From Thalassovita mediterranea (lineage in GTDB: Bacteria > Pseudomonadota > Alphaproteobacteria > Caulobacterales > Hyphomonadaceae): a DNA stretch of 64,000 bases. Positions 9,620 through 18,135 of this stretch are shown here, one piece after another (positions within the stretch are counted from its first letter, which is position 1; the number at the start of each line of letters is the position of its first letter). The notes under the pieces were generated by a model. It ran no database searches. It was given only the letters and a program-made list of their open reading frames with translations, and was not told the origin of the DNA. The DNA is taken from the NCBI GenBank assembly GCA_019448215.1, contig CP080408.1, positions 310,001-374,000 of the forward strand. Direction: 5' to 3'. The position numbers and the translations under genes are program-made.

Positions 9620-10347
9620 TGAATAAGCCTGCAGACCTGCCAGATCTCGACCATCGGCACGCCCTCTTTCTTGATTTCGACGGCACGCTCGCCCCGCTTC
9701 AGAACGATGCGTCGACGGTGAAGCTGCCGTATGGGATCGCTGAAGAACTGACCCGGCTGAAGGAAACGCTTGGCGGCGCGCTGATCATCATCAGCGGGCG
9801 TGACGTGCGCGACCTCTCCTCCCGCGTGCCGAACACGCTGTGGCGCGCGGGCACGCACGGACTTGAGATCTGCGCGCCGGGCGAGAGCCCCGAAGACGCG
9901 CGCTCTGCCGCCCCGGCCACGCTGACGGCGCTTGCCGAGACAGCGATCGCGGGGCTGGACGGTGTGCACGCAGAGACAAAGGGCGAGGTGATCGCTTTCC
10001 ACTACCGCCTGAACCCCGAAGCTGCCCCGACATTGCAGGCGCGGCTGGAGGCAGGGCTCGCCAGCATTGACGGCTACAAGCTGCAGGCGGGCAAGATGAT
10101 CTTTGAGGCAAAGCCTGCCGGCGCGAACAAGGGCAAGGCCGTCGAAAAGCTTCTGGTGCTGGCCGCGCTGGAGGACCGTATCCCCATCATGGTCGGCGAC
10201 GACACGACCGACGAGGACGCGTTCGACGTGGTCAATCGGCTCGGTGGGGTGTCGATAAAAGTGGGCAGGGGCGAAACACGCGCCACTTACCGGCTGGAAA
10301 GCCCGGAAGCGGTGGCAGACTGGATCAAGCGTCAGGGGCGCACATGA
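9619..10347 (+). CDS. otsB: trehalose-6-phosphate phosphatase
   Basis: HAD-superfamily phosphatase releasing trehalose from trehalose-6-phosphate, the second step after OtsA. The nucleophile motif is D19-F-D21-G-T (ALFLDFDGTLAPL); motif II is IIISGRD; motif IV is GDDTTDEDAF. Length is 242 residues. The ATG at 9619 shares one base with the otsA stop codon and was chosen over an upstream TTG. The stop codon overlaps the GH15 start by four bases (ATGA), so all three genes are probably translated as a unit. Confidence 0.95.
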   Translation: MNKPADLPDLDHRHALFLDFDGTLAPLQNDASTVKLPYGIAEELTRLKETLGGALIIISGRDVRDLSSRVPNTLWRAGTHGLEICAPGESPEDARSAAPATLTALAETAIAGLDGVHAETKGEVIAFHYRLNPEAAPTLQARLEAGLASIDGYKLQAGKMIFEAKPAGANKGKAVEKLLVLAALEDRIPIMVGDDTTDEDAFDVVNRLGGVSIKVGRGETRATYRLESPEAVADWIKRQGRT

Positions 10348-12113
10348 GCAATCTCGAACTCGGTATTATCGGCAACGGCACGGTCGCGGGCCTCATCAAT
10401 GAGCATGGCGAATGCGTCTGGATGTGCCTGCCGCGTCTGGATGGTGAGCCTGTCTTCAACAGCCTGCTTGGCGGACGCGGAAAGTTCGCAATCACGCTGC
10501 AGGGCCATTGCAAGAGCACGCAGCGCTATCGCCGCAACACCGCCGTCATAGAGACTGAGCTGAAAGCCGAAGACGGCTCTGCCATCCGCATTACAGACTG
10601 TTGTCCGCGCTTCATGGACAAGGGCCGCATGTTCCGGCCTGCCTCCATGGTGCGCCGGATCACGCCGCTGCGGGGCATGCCGCGCATCCGGGTGGACCTG
10701 TTCGCGCAAAGCCAGCGCGGCGATTACAACATGGTTACCCGCCGGGGCGTGAACCACATCAAGTTCCTGGATGAGAATGCAGGCTTCCGCATCACGACGG
10801 ATGCGCCCGTCTCCTATGTCATGGATGGGCGGGACTTCGTCCTCGACCGTGAGCTGAGCTTCCTTATGGGCCCTGATGAGAGCCTGTCCGACCGAGTGGG
10901 CGTCATCGCGCTGGAATGGCTGGAGCGCACCGTTGATCAGTGGATGAGCTGGTCGCGCCGTCTCGCGACGCCGCCAGACTGGCAGGAGGCGGTGATCCGC
11001 GCGGCCATCACGTTGAAGCTCTGCGTCTATGAAGAGACAGGCGGCATCGTCGCGGCACTGACGACCTCCATTCCCGAACATGCAGGCTCTGAGCGCAATT
11101 GGGACTATCGCTTCTGTTGGCTGCGGGACGCTTATTTCACGGTCACAGCGCTCAACCGCCTCTCAGCCGTTGGGACGCTGGAATATTATCTCGCCTATCT
11201 CCGTAACACCGTCGCACATACCAAGGGCGGGCATATCCAGCCGGTCTATGGCATCGCGCTGGAGCACGACCTGACCGAAGGCTTTGCCAATGCCCTGCCC
11301 GGCTATCGCGGCATGGGCCCGGTACGCTTTGGCAATCAGGCGGCCGAACACATCCAGCATGACGTCTATGGCCATGTCGTCCTTGGCGCGAGCCAGGCCT
11401 TCTTCGATGACCGCCTTCACGCCAAGGCGGGCGCGCTGGAGTTTGAGCATTTCGAAGGTGTGGGTGAGCGCGCCTATGCCGTCTGGAATACGCCGGATGC
11501 CGGCATCTGGGAGTTTCGCGGCAAGGCGCATATCCACACCTCGTCGGCCATCATGTGCTGGGCGGCCTGCGACCGGCTGGCCCGGATCGCCACATGCCTC
11601 GGAAAGCCTGACCGCGCCAATTACTGGAACGCAAAGGCCGACGAGATGCGCGCTGGCATTCTCGACCTTGCCTGGAACGAAAAGCGCCAGGCCTTCACCG
11701 GCGCCTTCGGTGAGGACGCCCTCGATGCATCCGTCCTGCTCATGGCGGAGATCGGCTTTATCGATGCCATGGATGAGCGCTTCATCAAGACGGTGGAGCG
11801 GATCGATGAGGAGCTTCGCGACGGCTATCACGTCTATCGCTACCGCGTGGAAGACGATTTCGGCCTGCCGCAAACCGCCTTCACGGCGTGTACCTTCTGG
11901 CACATTGATGCCCTCTCGCGCATTGGCCGGATCGAGGAAGCGCGCGCCATGTTTGAGGACGTCCTTGCCCATCGCACGCGCCTCGGCCTGCTCTCAGAAG
12001 ACATCGACACATCTACCGGTGAACTCTGGGGCAATTTCCCGCAGACTTATTCCATGGTCGGCATTATCAATGCTGCAAACAGGCTGAGCCGCGACTGGGA
12101 TGAGGTTGTCTGA
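10344..12113 (+). CDS. glycoside hydrolase family 15 protein (glucoamylase/trehalase-like)
   Basis: Cytoplasmic GH15 enzyme of 589 residues; no signal peptide. The N-terminal beta-rich domain begins LELGIIGNGTVAGLI. The (alpha/alpha)6 barrel carries the hallmark NWDYRFCWLRDA, the putative general-acid segment GIWEFRGKAH, and the C-terminal LLSEDIDTSTGELWGNFPQ expected to hold the general base. Some GH15 enzymes, including mycobacterial ones, are trehalases. The overlap with otsB makes trehalose or a related glucoside the likely substrate, which would put synthesis and hydrolysis on one message. Activity on alpha-glucans is the alternative. Confidence 0.92.
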   Translation: MSNLELGIIGNGTVAGLINEHGECVWMCLPRLDGEPVFNSLLGGRGKFAITLQGHCKSTQRYRRNTAVIETELKAEDGSAIRITDCCPRFMDKGRMFRPASMVRRITPLRGMPRIRVDLFAQSQRGDYNMVTRRGVNHIKFLDENAGFRITTDAPVSYVMDGRDFVLDRELSFLMGPDESLSDRVGVIALEWLERTVDQWMSWSRRLATPPDWQEAVIRAAITLKLCVYEETGGIVAALTTSIPEHAGSERNWDYRFCWLRDAYFTVTALNRLSAVGTLEYYLAYLRNTVAHTKGGHIQPVYGIALEHDLTEGFANALPGYRGMGPVRFGNQAAEHIQHDVYGHVVLGASQAFFDDRLHAKAGALEFEHFEGVGERAYAVWNTPDAGIWEFRGKAHIHTSSAIMCWAACDRLARIATCLGKPDRANYWNAKADEMRAGILDLAWNEKRQAFTGAFGEDALDASVLLMAEIGFIDAMDERFIKTVERIDEELRDGYHVYRYRVEDDFGLPQTAFTACTFWHIDALSRIGRIEEARAMFEDVLAHRTRLGLLSEDIDTSTGELWGNFPQTYSMVGIINAANRLSRDWDEVV

Positions 12114-12156
12114 GACCTCCTGATCAGCGATGGTTGGCTGAAAAAGGGAGAGACCC

Positions 12157-12570
12157 ATGCCAGCCGTCCAGCCGAACACAGAACAGATGACCCGCTTCGC
12201 AAAGGATGCGCATGACGGGCCAATCGTCATGATCAATCTGCTGAAATTCAAGGACAAGGCCGAGTATCCGGCCGACGCGCCGGAGGCCAAGGAAGGCCTG
12301 ACCGGCGAGGAAGCCTATAATCGCTATGGCGCAGGCCTCGTTGAACTCGGCAATGACCCGGAGATCGGCGTGAAGCCCATCTATGCGGGCAGCAGCCATG
12401 GCTATCTCATCGGCGGCGGAGAGGAATGGGACCGTGTTCTGGTCGTGCATTATCCCTCGCGCCAGCACATGCTGCGCATGATGCGCGACCCGCGCTATCA
12501 GAAGGCCCACCGCCACCGCGAGGCGGGCCTGAAGTATCAGGAACTGATCGAAACACACCCAATGGGCTAA
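12157..12570 (+). CDS. DUF1330 domain protein
   Basis: Small cytoplasmic protein of 137 residues resembling the DUF1330 ferredoxin-like (dimeric alpha-beta barrel) family: DGPIVMINLLKFKDKAEY near the N-terminus and WDRVLVVHYPSRQHMLRMM later. No reaction is established for the family. GGGAGA precedes the ATG. It sits 43 bases after the trehalose operon and 32 bases before a lipoprotein phosphatase, so it could be co-transcribed with either. Function unknown. Confidence 0.8.
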   Translation: MPAVQPNTEQMTRFAKDAHDGPIVMINLLKFKDKAEYPADAPEAKEGLTGEEAYNRYGAGLVELGNDPEIGVKPIYAGSSHGYLIGGGEEWDRVLVVHYPSRQHMLRMMRDPRYQKAHRHREAGLKYQELIETHPMG

Positions 12571-12602
12571 GCGGCCTCGCCGCGATCTTGAAGGAGCAGA
12601 GC

Positions 12603-13334
12603 ATGAACGCCTGGACACTAATGAAGGCCTCGCTGGCCGCACTCGCGCTGACGGCGTGTGCGACGCCGCCTGCCGCCGCCCCGGTCGAGAGCGACGTTGC
12701 GCTCAGCGAAGGCGTCGACTGGGTCGCGAATAATCCGGAATGGGGCGAGAAGGCAGAGGAAGTCTTCGCGCTGGCCACCGACTATGTCGAAGAAGTCGCC
12801 GCGAGGCGTGAGGCTGGCACCTGGGCGGTCGCGCTGGATATCGATGAGACTGTGCTCAACAATGTCGAATACCAGATCAGGCGCGAGCGCATCGGCGAAG
12901 GCTTCACGCCGGAAAGCTGGCATGAATGGACCTCGGAAAAGTCGGCGACGCTCGTGCCCGGCGCAAAGCCCTTCATTGAGCGCGTCAACGAACTTGGCGG
13001 CCATGTCGCGCTGGTGACCAACCGCGCTGACACCGAACAGCTCTGGACCGAGGAAAACCTCGCCGGTGTCGGACTGGAGCGCAATGAGGACTTCCGTGTC
13101 CTGCTGACCCGCGCGCAGCCGAAGGGCGCATCCGACAAGACGCCGCGTTTCGATGTGGTGCCTGCCATGCTGGCGGCGCAGGGTTATCCAGATGCAGAGA
13201 TCGTCGCCTTCATCGGTGATAATCGCCACGACCGGCCACAGCCGATCAGCGCGGACGACAAGTTTTTCTGCATCGATCAGGGCGGGATGTATGGCACGCC
13301 GTGCGCAAAGCGGCCCCAGCCGGTGATGAACTGA
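12603..13334 (+). CDS. HAD (class C acid phosphatase-like) lipoprotein
   Basis: Predicted outer-membrane or periplasmic lipoprotein phosphatase of 243 residues, similar to class C acid phosphatase / 5'-nucleotidase e(P4). The lipobox LTAC ends at Cys19. The HAD motif D79-I-D81-E-T (ALDIDETVLNN) provides nucleophile and acid; VTNRAD is motif II; IGDNRHD is motif IV. AAGGAG lies 8-13 bases before ATG 12603; longer in-frame upstream starts overlap the preceding gene and are rejected. The TGA overlaps the next start by one base. Probably releases phosphate from nucleotides or other phosphomonoesters outside the cytoplasm. Confidence 0.88.
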   Translation: MNAWTLMKASLAALALTACATPPAAAPVESDVALSEGVDWVANNPEWGEKAEEVFALATDYVEEVAARREAGTWAVALDIDETVLNNVEYQIRRERIGEGFTPESWHEWTSEKSATLVPGAKPFIERVNELGGHVALVTNRADTEQLWTEENLAGVGLERNEDFRVLLTRAQPKGASDKTPRFDVVPAMLAAQGYPDAEIVAFIGDNRHDRPQPISADDKFFCIDQGGMYGTPCAKRPQPVMN

Positions 13335-14323
13335 TGGCAGACGTCTATAAGGTCCACGGCGCGCTCGGTTCGCCCTATTCGATGAAAGTGCGCGCGGCGA
13401 TGCGCGCCAAGGGCCTGCCGCATGTCTGGGTGCCGATGACGGCAGACATTCGCGGCGACGTGTTGAGCCAGGTGAAGGCGCCGGTCATCCCGGTGATCAA
13501 AACGCCGGATGGCCAGTGGACAAACGACTCGACGCCCTTCCTGCTGGCGCTGGAGGATGAAGGCCGCGCGCTGTTGCCGCCAGACCCCGTCCAGCGTTTT
13601 GCCTGCCTGCTGCTTGAAGACATGGCCGACGAATGGACCATGAAAGCGATGTTCCATTATCGCTGGCACTATGCTGAAGACGCTGAGTGGTGCGCCAACT
13701 GGCTGATGTATGACAGCCTTCCGCTGGCGGGGCGTGATCAGGTCGAGCAGGCCGCAGCAACTATCCGCGAGCGCCAGATCTCTCGCATGGCGCTGGTCGG
13801 CTGCACACCGGAGACAAAGCCCGTCATCGAAGGCTCTTTCAGACGCGTGACCCAACATCTGGAAGAGGTCGCGCTGGGTGAGACGCTGTTCCTGTTTGGC
13901 AACCGGCCTTCACTCGCCGATCTTGCCTTCTATGGGCAGGTGAAAGTGATGAGCGTCGACCCGACGCCGATGGCCTTCCTGCGCAAGGAGCGGCCCTATT
14001 TCTATCGCTGGCTCGACATGGTCGATGACGCATCCGGCATAGATGGCGAGTGGACGGACGAGCCATCGGCCCCGGCAAAGGCACTGCTCGCGGTCGCGGG
14101 CGACACGTATCTGCCCTTTCTCAGCGCCAATGAGGAAGCGCTGAAAGCCGGACATGAGACGTTCAGCCTGGAGCTGGATGGCAAGCCCTACACGCAGGGT
14201 GTGTTCAAGTACCAGCTGCGCTGCCTGATGGCGCTGCGCGAGGCGTGGAAGGATTTACCGGAAGAGGCGCGGGAGAAACTGGCCGCCATGATTGGCGAGA
14301 ATGCTGTTATTCTCGGGGCCTGA
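13334..14323 (+). CDS. glutathione S-transferase family protein
   Basis: Protein of 329 residues with a thioredoxin-like GST N-terminal domain (YKVHGALGSPYSMKVRAAM; SPYS occupies the catalytic-loop position and PVIPVIKTPDG the glutathione-binding cis-Pro region) and a helical C-terminal domain (LFGNRPSLADLAFYGQV). The C-terminal ~80 residues extend beyond ordinary GSTs. The ATG at 13334 overlaps the stop codon of the phosphatase gene, so the two are translationally coupled; no shared function is obvious. Substrate unknown. Confidence 0.85.
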   Translation: MADVYKVHGALGSPYSMKVRAAMRAKGLPHVWVPMTADIRGDVLSQVKAPVIPVIKTPDGQWTNDSTPFLLALEDEGRALLPPDPVQRFACLLLEDMADEWTMKAMFHYRWHYAEDAEWCANWLMYDSLPLAGRDQVEQAAATIRERQISRMALVGCTPETKPVIEGSFRRVTQHLEEVALGETLFLFGNRPSLADLAFYGQVKVMSVDPTPMAFLRKERPYFYRWLDMVDDASGIDGEWTDEPSAPAKALLAVAGDTYLPFLSANEEALKAGHETFSLELDGKPYTQGVFKYQLRCLMALREAWKDLPEEAREKLAAMIGENAVILGA

Positions 14324-14341
14324 CTTCGCACGGACCCAGCC

Positions 14342-14453
14342 CCGTCATCCCGGAATTTGCGCCAGCAAATATCCGGGACCCATGGCGGTTGAGAGGGGCG
14401 CATCCAGCCGCCATGGGTCCCGGCTCTCCGCTTCGCTCCGGCCGGGATGACGG
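14342..14453. repeat. long imperfect inverted repeat (alphaproteobacterial intergenic palindrome)
   Basis: Outer arms CCGTCATCCCGG (14342-14353) and CCGGGATGACGG (14442-14453) are perfect reverse complements. Inner arms at 14373-14388 and 14408-14423 are also exact complements (CCGGGACCCATGGCGG). A small nested hairpin (ATTTGC/GCAAAT) sits between the left arms. The whole forms a cruciform or RNA hairpin of about 110 bases. It lies between the convergent GST and msrC genes, so it could act as a bidirectional terminator. It resembles dispersed palindromes common in alphaproteobacterial genomes. Confidence 0.85.
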
Positions 14454-14477
14454 TTTGAGAGGACAGTCAGTAAAACC

Positions 14478-14945
14478 TCAAGCGGTCAGCAGGACCTTGC
14501 AGATCGCCTCGAGGCCTTCGCGGTCGACCTCGTCGAAGGCGTCGAATTCGGTGGAGTCGACATCGAGCACGGCGGCGAGCTTCCCGTCAGCGTCAAAGAC
14601 CGGAACGACGATCTCTGAGTTGGAGCGGGAATCGCAAGCGATGTGGCCCGGGAAGGCGTGGACGTCGGGCACGAGCTGGGTTTCGCCGCTCGCCGCGCAC
14701 GCGCCGCAGACACCCTTTCCGAACGGGATACGCAGACAGCCCAGCGTGCCCTGATACGGGCCAACGACAAGCTCTTCAGGTTTTTGCGGATCGACCACGT
14801 AGAAGCCCGTCCAGAAGAACCGCGGCCGGAAGGCTTCCGCCAGAAGACAGGCCGCAGACGCATAGCGGGCCGGCACATAAGTCTCGCCCGCGACAAGGCT
14901 TTCGATTTCGAGTTTCAGCTCTGCGTAGCGTTCGGCGCGGTCCAT
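14478..14945 (-). CDS. msrC: free methionine-(R)-sulfoxide reductase (GAF type)
   Basis: Reduces free methionine-(R)-sulfoxide, using a GAF fold as a catalytic rather than sensory domain. The 155-residue protein shows GPYQGTLGCLRIPFGKGVCG and HIACDSRSNSEIVVPV. C70, C80 and C104 have the same spacing (10 and 24 residues) as the three redox cysteines C84, C94 and C118 of the E. coli enzyme. AAGGAG precedes the ATG at 14945. It converges on the GST gene across a palindromic repeat. Confidence in function is high because of the conserved cysteines. Confidence 0.93.
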   Translation of the reverse strand: MDRAERYAELKLEIESLVAGETYVPARYASAACLLAEAFRPRFFWTGFYVVDPQKPEELVVGPYQGTLGCLRIPFGKGVCGACAASGETQLVPDVHAFPGHIACDSRSNSEIVVPVFDADGKLAAVLDVDSTEFDAFDEVDREGLEAICKVLLTA

Positions 14946-15092
14946 TGGTGTCTCCTTGAATGTCGCGCCCCGCATATCGGTGATCGCGGCGCTAATCTCA
15001 ATGCCCCATGGACGCCGCGCTGCCGCTCTGAAATAGTCATAACATTCTGGAGGGAATGGGCGCATGCAAAAGACGCAAGAGGAGGCGATTGC

Positions 15093-15824
15093 TTGAAGTC
15101 CATTCTGCTGAGCGCGCTTCTTGCTGTTCTGGTGTTCGCCAGCCCACTGCCGGGCGCCCTGGCGCATGCGCAGGAGGCAGCCAGCGATGAGGCTGATGTC
15201 GAGGCATTGGTCGAGGCGCACACATCAAACAGCCGCATCCAGTCCGAGCGCCCGACCCTGGAGCCGGAGGTGGACGACGCCCCGCCGCGTCGCAATAACG
15301 GCATCATCGAAGCCATCGGGAAGTTCTTTGCCTGGATCTTCCAGAATTTCGGCTGGCTCATTCGCTATCTTCTGATTGGCGCCGTCATCGCCGTACTCGC
15401 ATATGCGCTCTGGTACATGCTGGGCGGGCTGACCCTGCCGGGCCGGCGCGAGCGCAAGGACAAGGCGGCCGCGGATGTTTCCGAAATCGACGAAGTCCGG
15501 CCTGTCAGGAAAGAGGCCGAAGCCCTGCTGCAGCAGGCCGACGCGCTAGCCGCAGAAGGGCGCTATGCCGAGGCGGTCCACCTCCTCCTCTTCCGCTCCA
15601 TTGCCGACCTCAACGCACGGCGCGCAGGGGGCGTACCGCAATCGCTGACGGCGAGAGAGATTGAACGCCTCGGCGACCTGCCGGAACGCGCGCGCGCCGC
15701 GCTGTCGCCGATCATCCGCCTTGTCGAGAAGTCTTTCTTCGGTGACCGGCCCGTGGACCAGAGCGGCTGGAAGGAAGCACGGGCCTCCTATGAAGCGTTC
15801 GCCTTCAAGGAGGCACGCGCATGA
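15093..15824 (+). CDS. DUF4129 domain membrane protein
   Basis: First gene of a six-gene cluster. Reading from TTG 15093, which follows GGAGG by 7 bases, gives 243 residues: a signal sequence ending ALAHA, an acidic linker, one transmembrane helix at about 85-111 (WLIRYLLIGAVIAVLAYALWYML) and a cytoplasmic DUF4129 region (AEGRYAEAVHLLLFRSIADL, RARAALSPIIRLVEKSFFG). Related C-terminal domains occur attached to transglutaminase-like membrane proteins. The stop overlaps the next ATG by four bases. Molecular function unknown; the context suggests work with the MoxR ATPase at the envelope. Confidence 0.82.
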   Translation: MKSILLSALLAVLVFASPLPGALAHAQEAASDEADVEALVEAHTSNSRIQSERPTLEPEVDDAPPRRNNGIIEAIGKFFAWIFQNFGWLIRYLLIGAVIAVLAYALWYMLGGLTLPGRRERKDKAAADVSEIDEVRPVRKEAEALLQQADALAAEGRYAEAVHLLLFRSIADLNARRAGGVPQSLTAREIERLGDLPERARAALSPIIRLVEKSFFGDRPVDQSGWKEARASYEAFAFKEARA

Positions 15825-17029
15825 GTGAACGCCTCCCACAGGCGCGCACGCCCTTTACCGGCCGCGTCATCATCATCCTGATTGTCGTCTCGCTACTGTC
15901 GCTTGGCGCTGTGCTGACCCTGATGGCCTGGTCGCCAGACCTTGCCTCCCGTGACCGGGCGGGCCCAACGCCCTATTCGCGCTCAGCGACCGGCTATGAA
16001 GGGCTGATCAACATGCTGGAGGCGCAGGGGCGCGATGTCAGCGTCTCGCGCCTGCCCCGCACGATGGAGACGGGCGGGCGGCGCATGGTTATCGCGACGC
16101 TGGGGATTAGCGGCCGCAGCCTCGACCCGGACGACATCTCCGGCCCAGCCCTGATCGTGCTGCCGAAATGGAATTACCGCGCCAATCCCGCCAAGCGCAG
16201 CTGGGAGCTGACTGCAGACCTCGCGTCGACAGAACGCGTGCGAATCCTGCTGCGCGAGCTCGATGAGGACGGCGACATCACGCGCGAAGAGAACCCGGGC
16301 GACGTAATGACCGAATTCGGCACGTTCAGCCCGGACTTTGAAGACGAGATGCAGGTCATCGAAGCCGACCAGCTGGAGCCGCTGATTTCGGTGCCGGGCG
16401 GCGTGCTCCTCGGCAAGATTCCCGACCGGGAGCTATATGTCCTGTCGGACCCTGACCTTCTCAATAATTTCGGATTGTCGCGGCTGGAGAATGCACGGCT
16501 TGGCCTCTCCATTATTGGTGACCTTTCTGAGAATGGCAGCCGCCCCATCGTGTTTGATGCGACGCTTCACGGGTTCGAGCATTCAACGAACCTTCTGAAG
16601 ATCCTGCTCGATATCCCCTATCTCGGCGCGACGCTGATTGGCCTTGCGACGATGCTGCTGGTCGGCTGGGCGTCTGCCGTGCGGTTTGGCGCCCCTGAAC
16701 GCGAGACCCGCGCCATACAGGCCGGCAAGCGCGCGCTGGCGGACAATTCGGCAGGCCTCATCGCAATGGCAGGGCGCGAGAGGCGGATGGCGCCAGGCTA
16801 TCTCGCCCTCAGCCGCCGCGCCTTGAGCCGGGAGCTGGGCCTGCCGCGTACCCTCTCAGAGGAAGAATATCACGCCCTGCTTGACCGGATGGCCGAGCAG
16901 CAGGGCATGGAGACCAGTTTTTCAAAGCTTCAGGCGGGGCTCTCTTCGCCTGCAAGCTCCCGCGATGACCTCAGGAACAAGGCCCGCGCGCTCTGGCGCT
17001 GGCGCAAGGAGATGACACATGAGCAATGA
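15821..17029 (+). CDS. DUF4350 domain membrane protein
   Basis: Protein of 402 residues with a transmembrane helix near each end, about 15-35 ([18 protein letters not shown]) and 266-288 ([18 protein letters not shown]), enclosing a large probably periplasmic domain that includes [20 protein letters not shown] and [14 protein letters not shown]. The C-terminal ~110 residues are cytoplasmic and basic. This matches DUF4350 proteins seen next to MoxR/DUF58 genes. It overlaps the DUF4129 gene (ATGA) and the MoxR gene (11 bases). Function unknown. Confidence 0.8.
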   Translation: MSERLPQARTPFTGRVIIILIVVSLLSLGAVLTLMAWSPDLASRDRAGPTPYSRSATGYEGLINMLEAQGRDVSVSRLPRTMETGGRRMVIATLGISGRSLDPDDISGPALIVLPKWNYRANPAKRSWELTADLASTERVRILLRELDEDGDITREENPGDVMTEFGTFSPDFEDEMQVIEADQLEPLISVPGGVLLGKIPDRELYVLSDPDLLNNFGLSRLENARLGLSIIGDLSENGSRPIVFDATLHGFEHSTNLLKILLDIPYLGATLIGLATMLLVGWASAVRFGAPERETRAIQAGKRALADNSAGLIAMAGRERRMAPGYLALSRRALSRELGLPRTLSEEEYHALLDRMAEQQGMETSFSKLQAGLSSPASSRDDLRNKARALWRWRKEMTHEQ

Positions 17030-17975
17030 GACAGTTCAGGGCCTCGCCGGCCGGATCAGGTCTGAGGTCTCCAAGGCCGTGATCGGCCAGGCCGATACGG
17101 TCGACCTCATGCTGACGGCGCTTTTCTCGGCAGGCCATATCCTGCTCGAAGGCCCGCCGGGCACCGCGAAGACGCTGCTGACACAGTGCTTTGCCACTGC
17201 CATCGATCTCGACTTCGGACGTATCCAGTTCACCCCGGACCTGATGCCGGGCGATGTACTGGGCACGAACCTCTTCAACTTCCAGACCAATGAATTCTCA
17301 CTCACCAAGGGGCCGATCTTCACCGACATCCTGCTTGCCGACGAAATCAACCGGACGCCGCCTAAGACGCAGGCCGCCCTGCTCGAAGCCATGCAGGAGC
17401 GGAAAGTCACAATCGATGGCAAGGCGCACACGCTGAATGACCGCTTCATGGTCATCGCAACGCAGAACCCGATCGAGCAGCAGGGCACCTACCCCCTGCC
17501 TGAAGCCCAGCTCGACCGCTTCCTGTTCAAGCATGTGCTGGACTATCCGACCCGCGACGAAGAGCTTGCCATCGTCACGGGCCATGGCAACCGCACCGGC
17601 ATGCGCACGGCGGCGGCCTTCGGGGTATCTGCTGTCGTCACCGCGGCTGAGCTGAATGAGGCCGTGGCCAGCGTCGCCAATGTGAAGGTGAAGGAGGATA
17701 TCGCGGGCTATATCGTCGATATCGTGCGTGCGACGCGGGAGACGCCAGCGCTTGAAACAGGCGCCAGCCCACGGGCCGCTGCGGCCATCGCGGCCGCTTC
17801 AAGAGCACGCGCCGCGCTCGACGGGCGGGACTTTGTCATCCCAGACGATGTGAAGACACTGGCACGCCCAGCGCTGCGCCACCGCGTTATCCTTTCGCCG
17901 GCTGCGGAGATTGAAGGTCGCAGCACGGACGAGACGCTCGCGGCCCTGATCGACCAGACGCCTGCGCCGCGATGA
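17019..17975 (+). CDS. MoxR-family AAA+ ATPase
   Basis: Chaperone-like AAA+ ATPase of 318 residues. Walker A is GPPGTAKT (45-52), Walker [10 protein letters not shown] (D108-E109), and sensor 1 [26 protein letters not shown]. The lid domain follows to the C-terminus. MoxR ATPases usually work with a DUF58 or VWA protein encoded nearby, here DUF58 at 18136, to assemble or activate envelope complexes. It overlaps the upstream DUF4350 gene by 11 bases. A 160-base gap holding palindromic repeats separates it from DUF58, unlike the other tight junctions of the cluster. Confidence 0.93.
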   Translation: MSNETVQGLAGRIRSEVSKAVIGQADTVDLMLTALFSAGHILLEGPPGTAKTLLTQCFATAIDLDFGRIQFTPDLMPGDVLGTNLFNFQTNEFSLTKGPIFTDILLADEINRTPPKTQAALLEAMQERKVTIDGKAHTLNDRFMVIATQNPIEQQGTYPLPEAQLDRFLFKHVLDYPTRDEELAIVTGHGNRTGMRTAAAFGVSAVVTAAELNEAVASVANVKVKEDIAGYIVDIVRATRETPALETGASPRAAAAIAAASRARAALDGRDFVIPDDVKTLARPALRHRVILSPAAEIEGRSTDETLAALIDQTPAPR

Positions 17976-17996
17976 TATCAAGGTTGCCCCCTTCGA

Positions 17997-18083
17997 CCCG
18001 CATTCGCGGGCCACTTCCCCCGCGCGCGGGGGAAGAAGAAGCCACGCTGGCGTCAGGCTTCCCTCCCCCGTTTACGGGGGAGG
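17997..18083. repeat. pair of GC palindromes inserted between moxR and DUF58
   Basis: Three palindromes lie in the 160-base gap. One is a small CCCG/CGGG hairpin at 17997-18010. The second is a perfect 22-base palindrome at 18014-18035 (CTTCCCCCGCG and its complement). The third is at 18062-18083, with arms CCTCCCCCGT and ACGGGGGAGG around a two-base loop. It is followed by GTGCCCGGCAGGGCGGAGGG, a sequence type common as a dispersed repeat in alphaproteobacteria. It interrupts an otherwise overlapping gene cluster and could reduce or process the downstream transcript. Confidence 0.85.
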
Positions 18084-18135
18084 TGCCCGGCAGGGCGGAG
18101 GGGGCCTCAGCCGCAAAATCGGGCGAGGCCAACGT

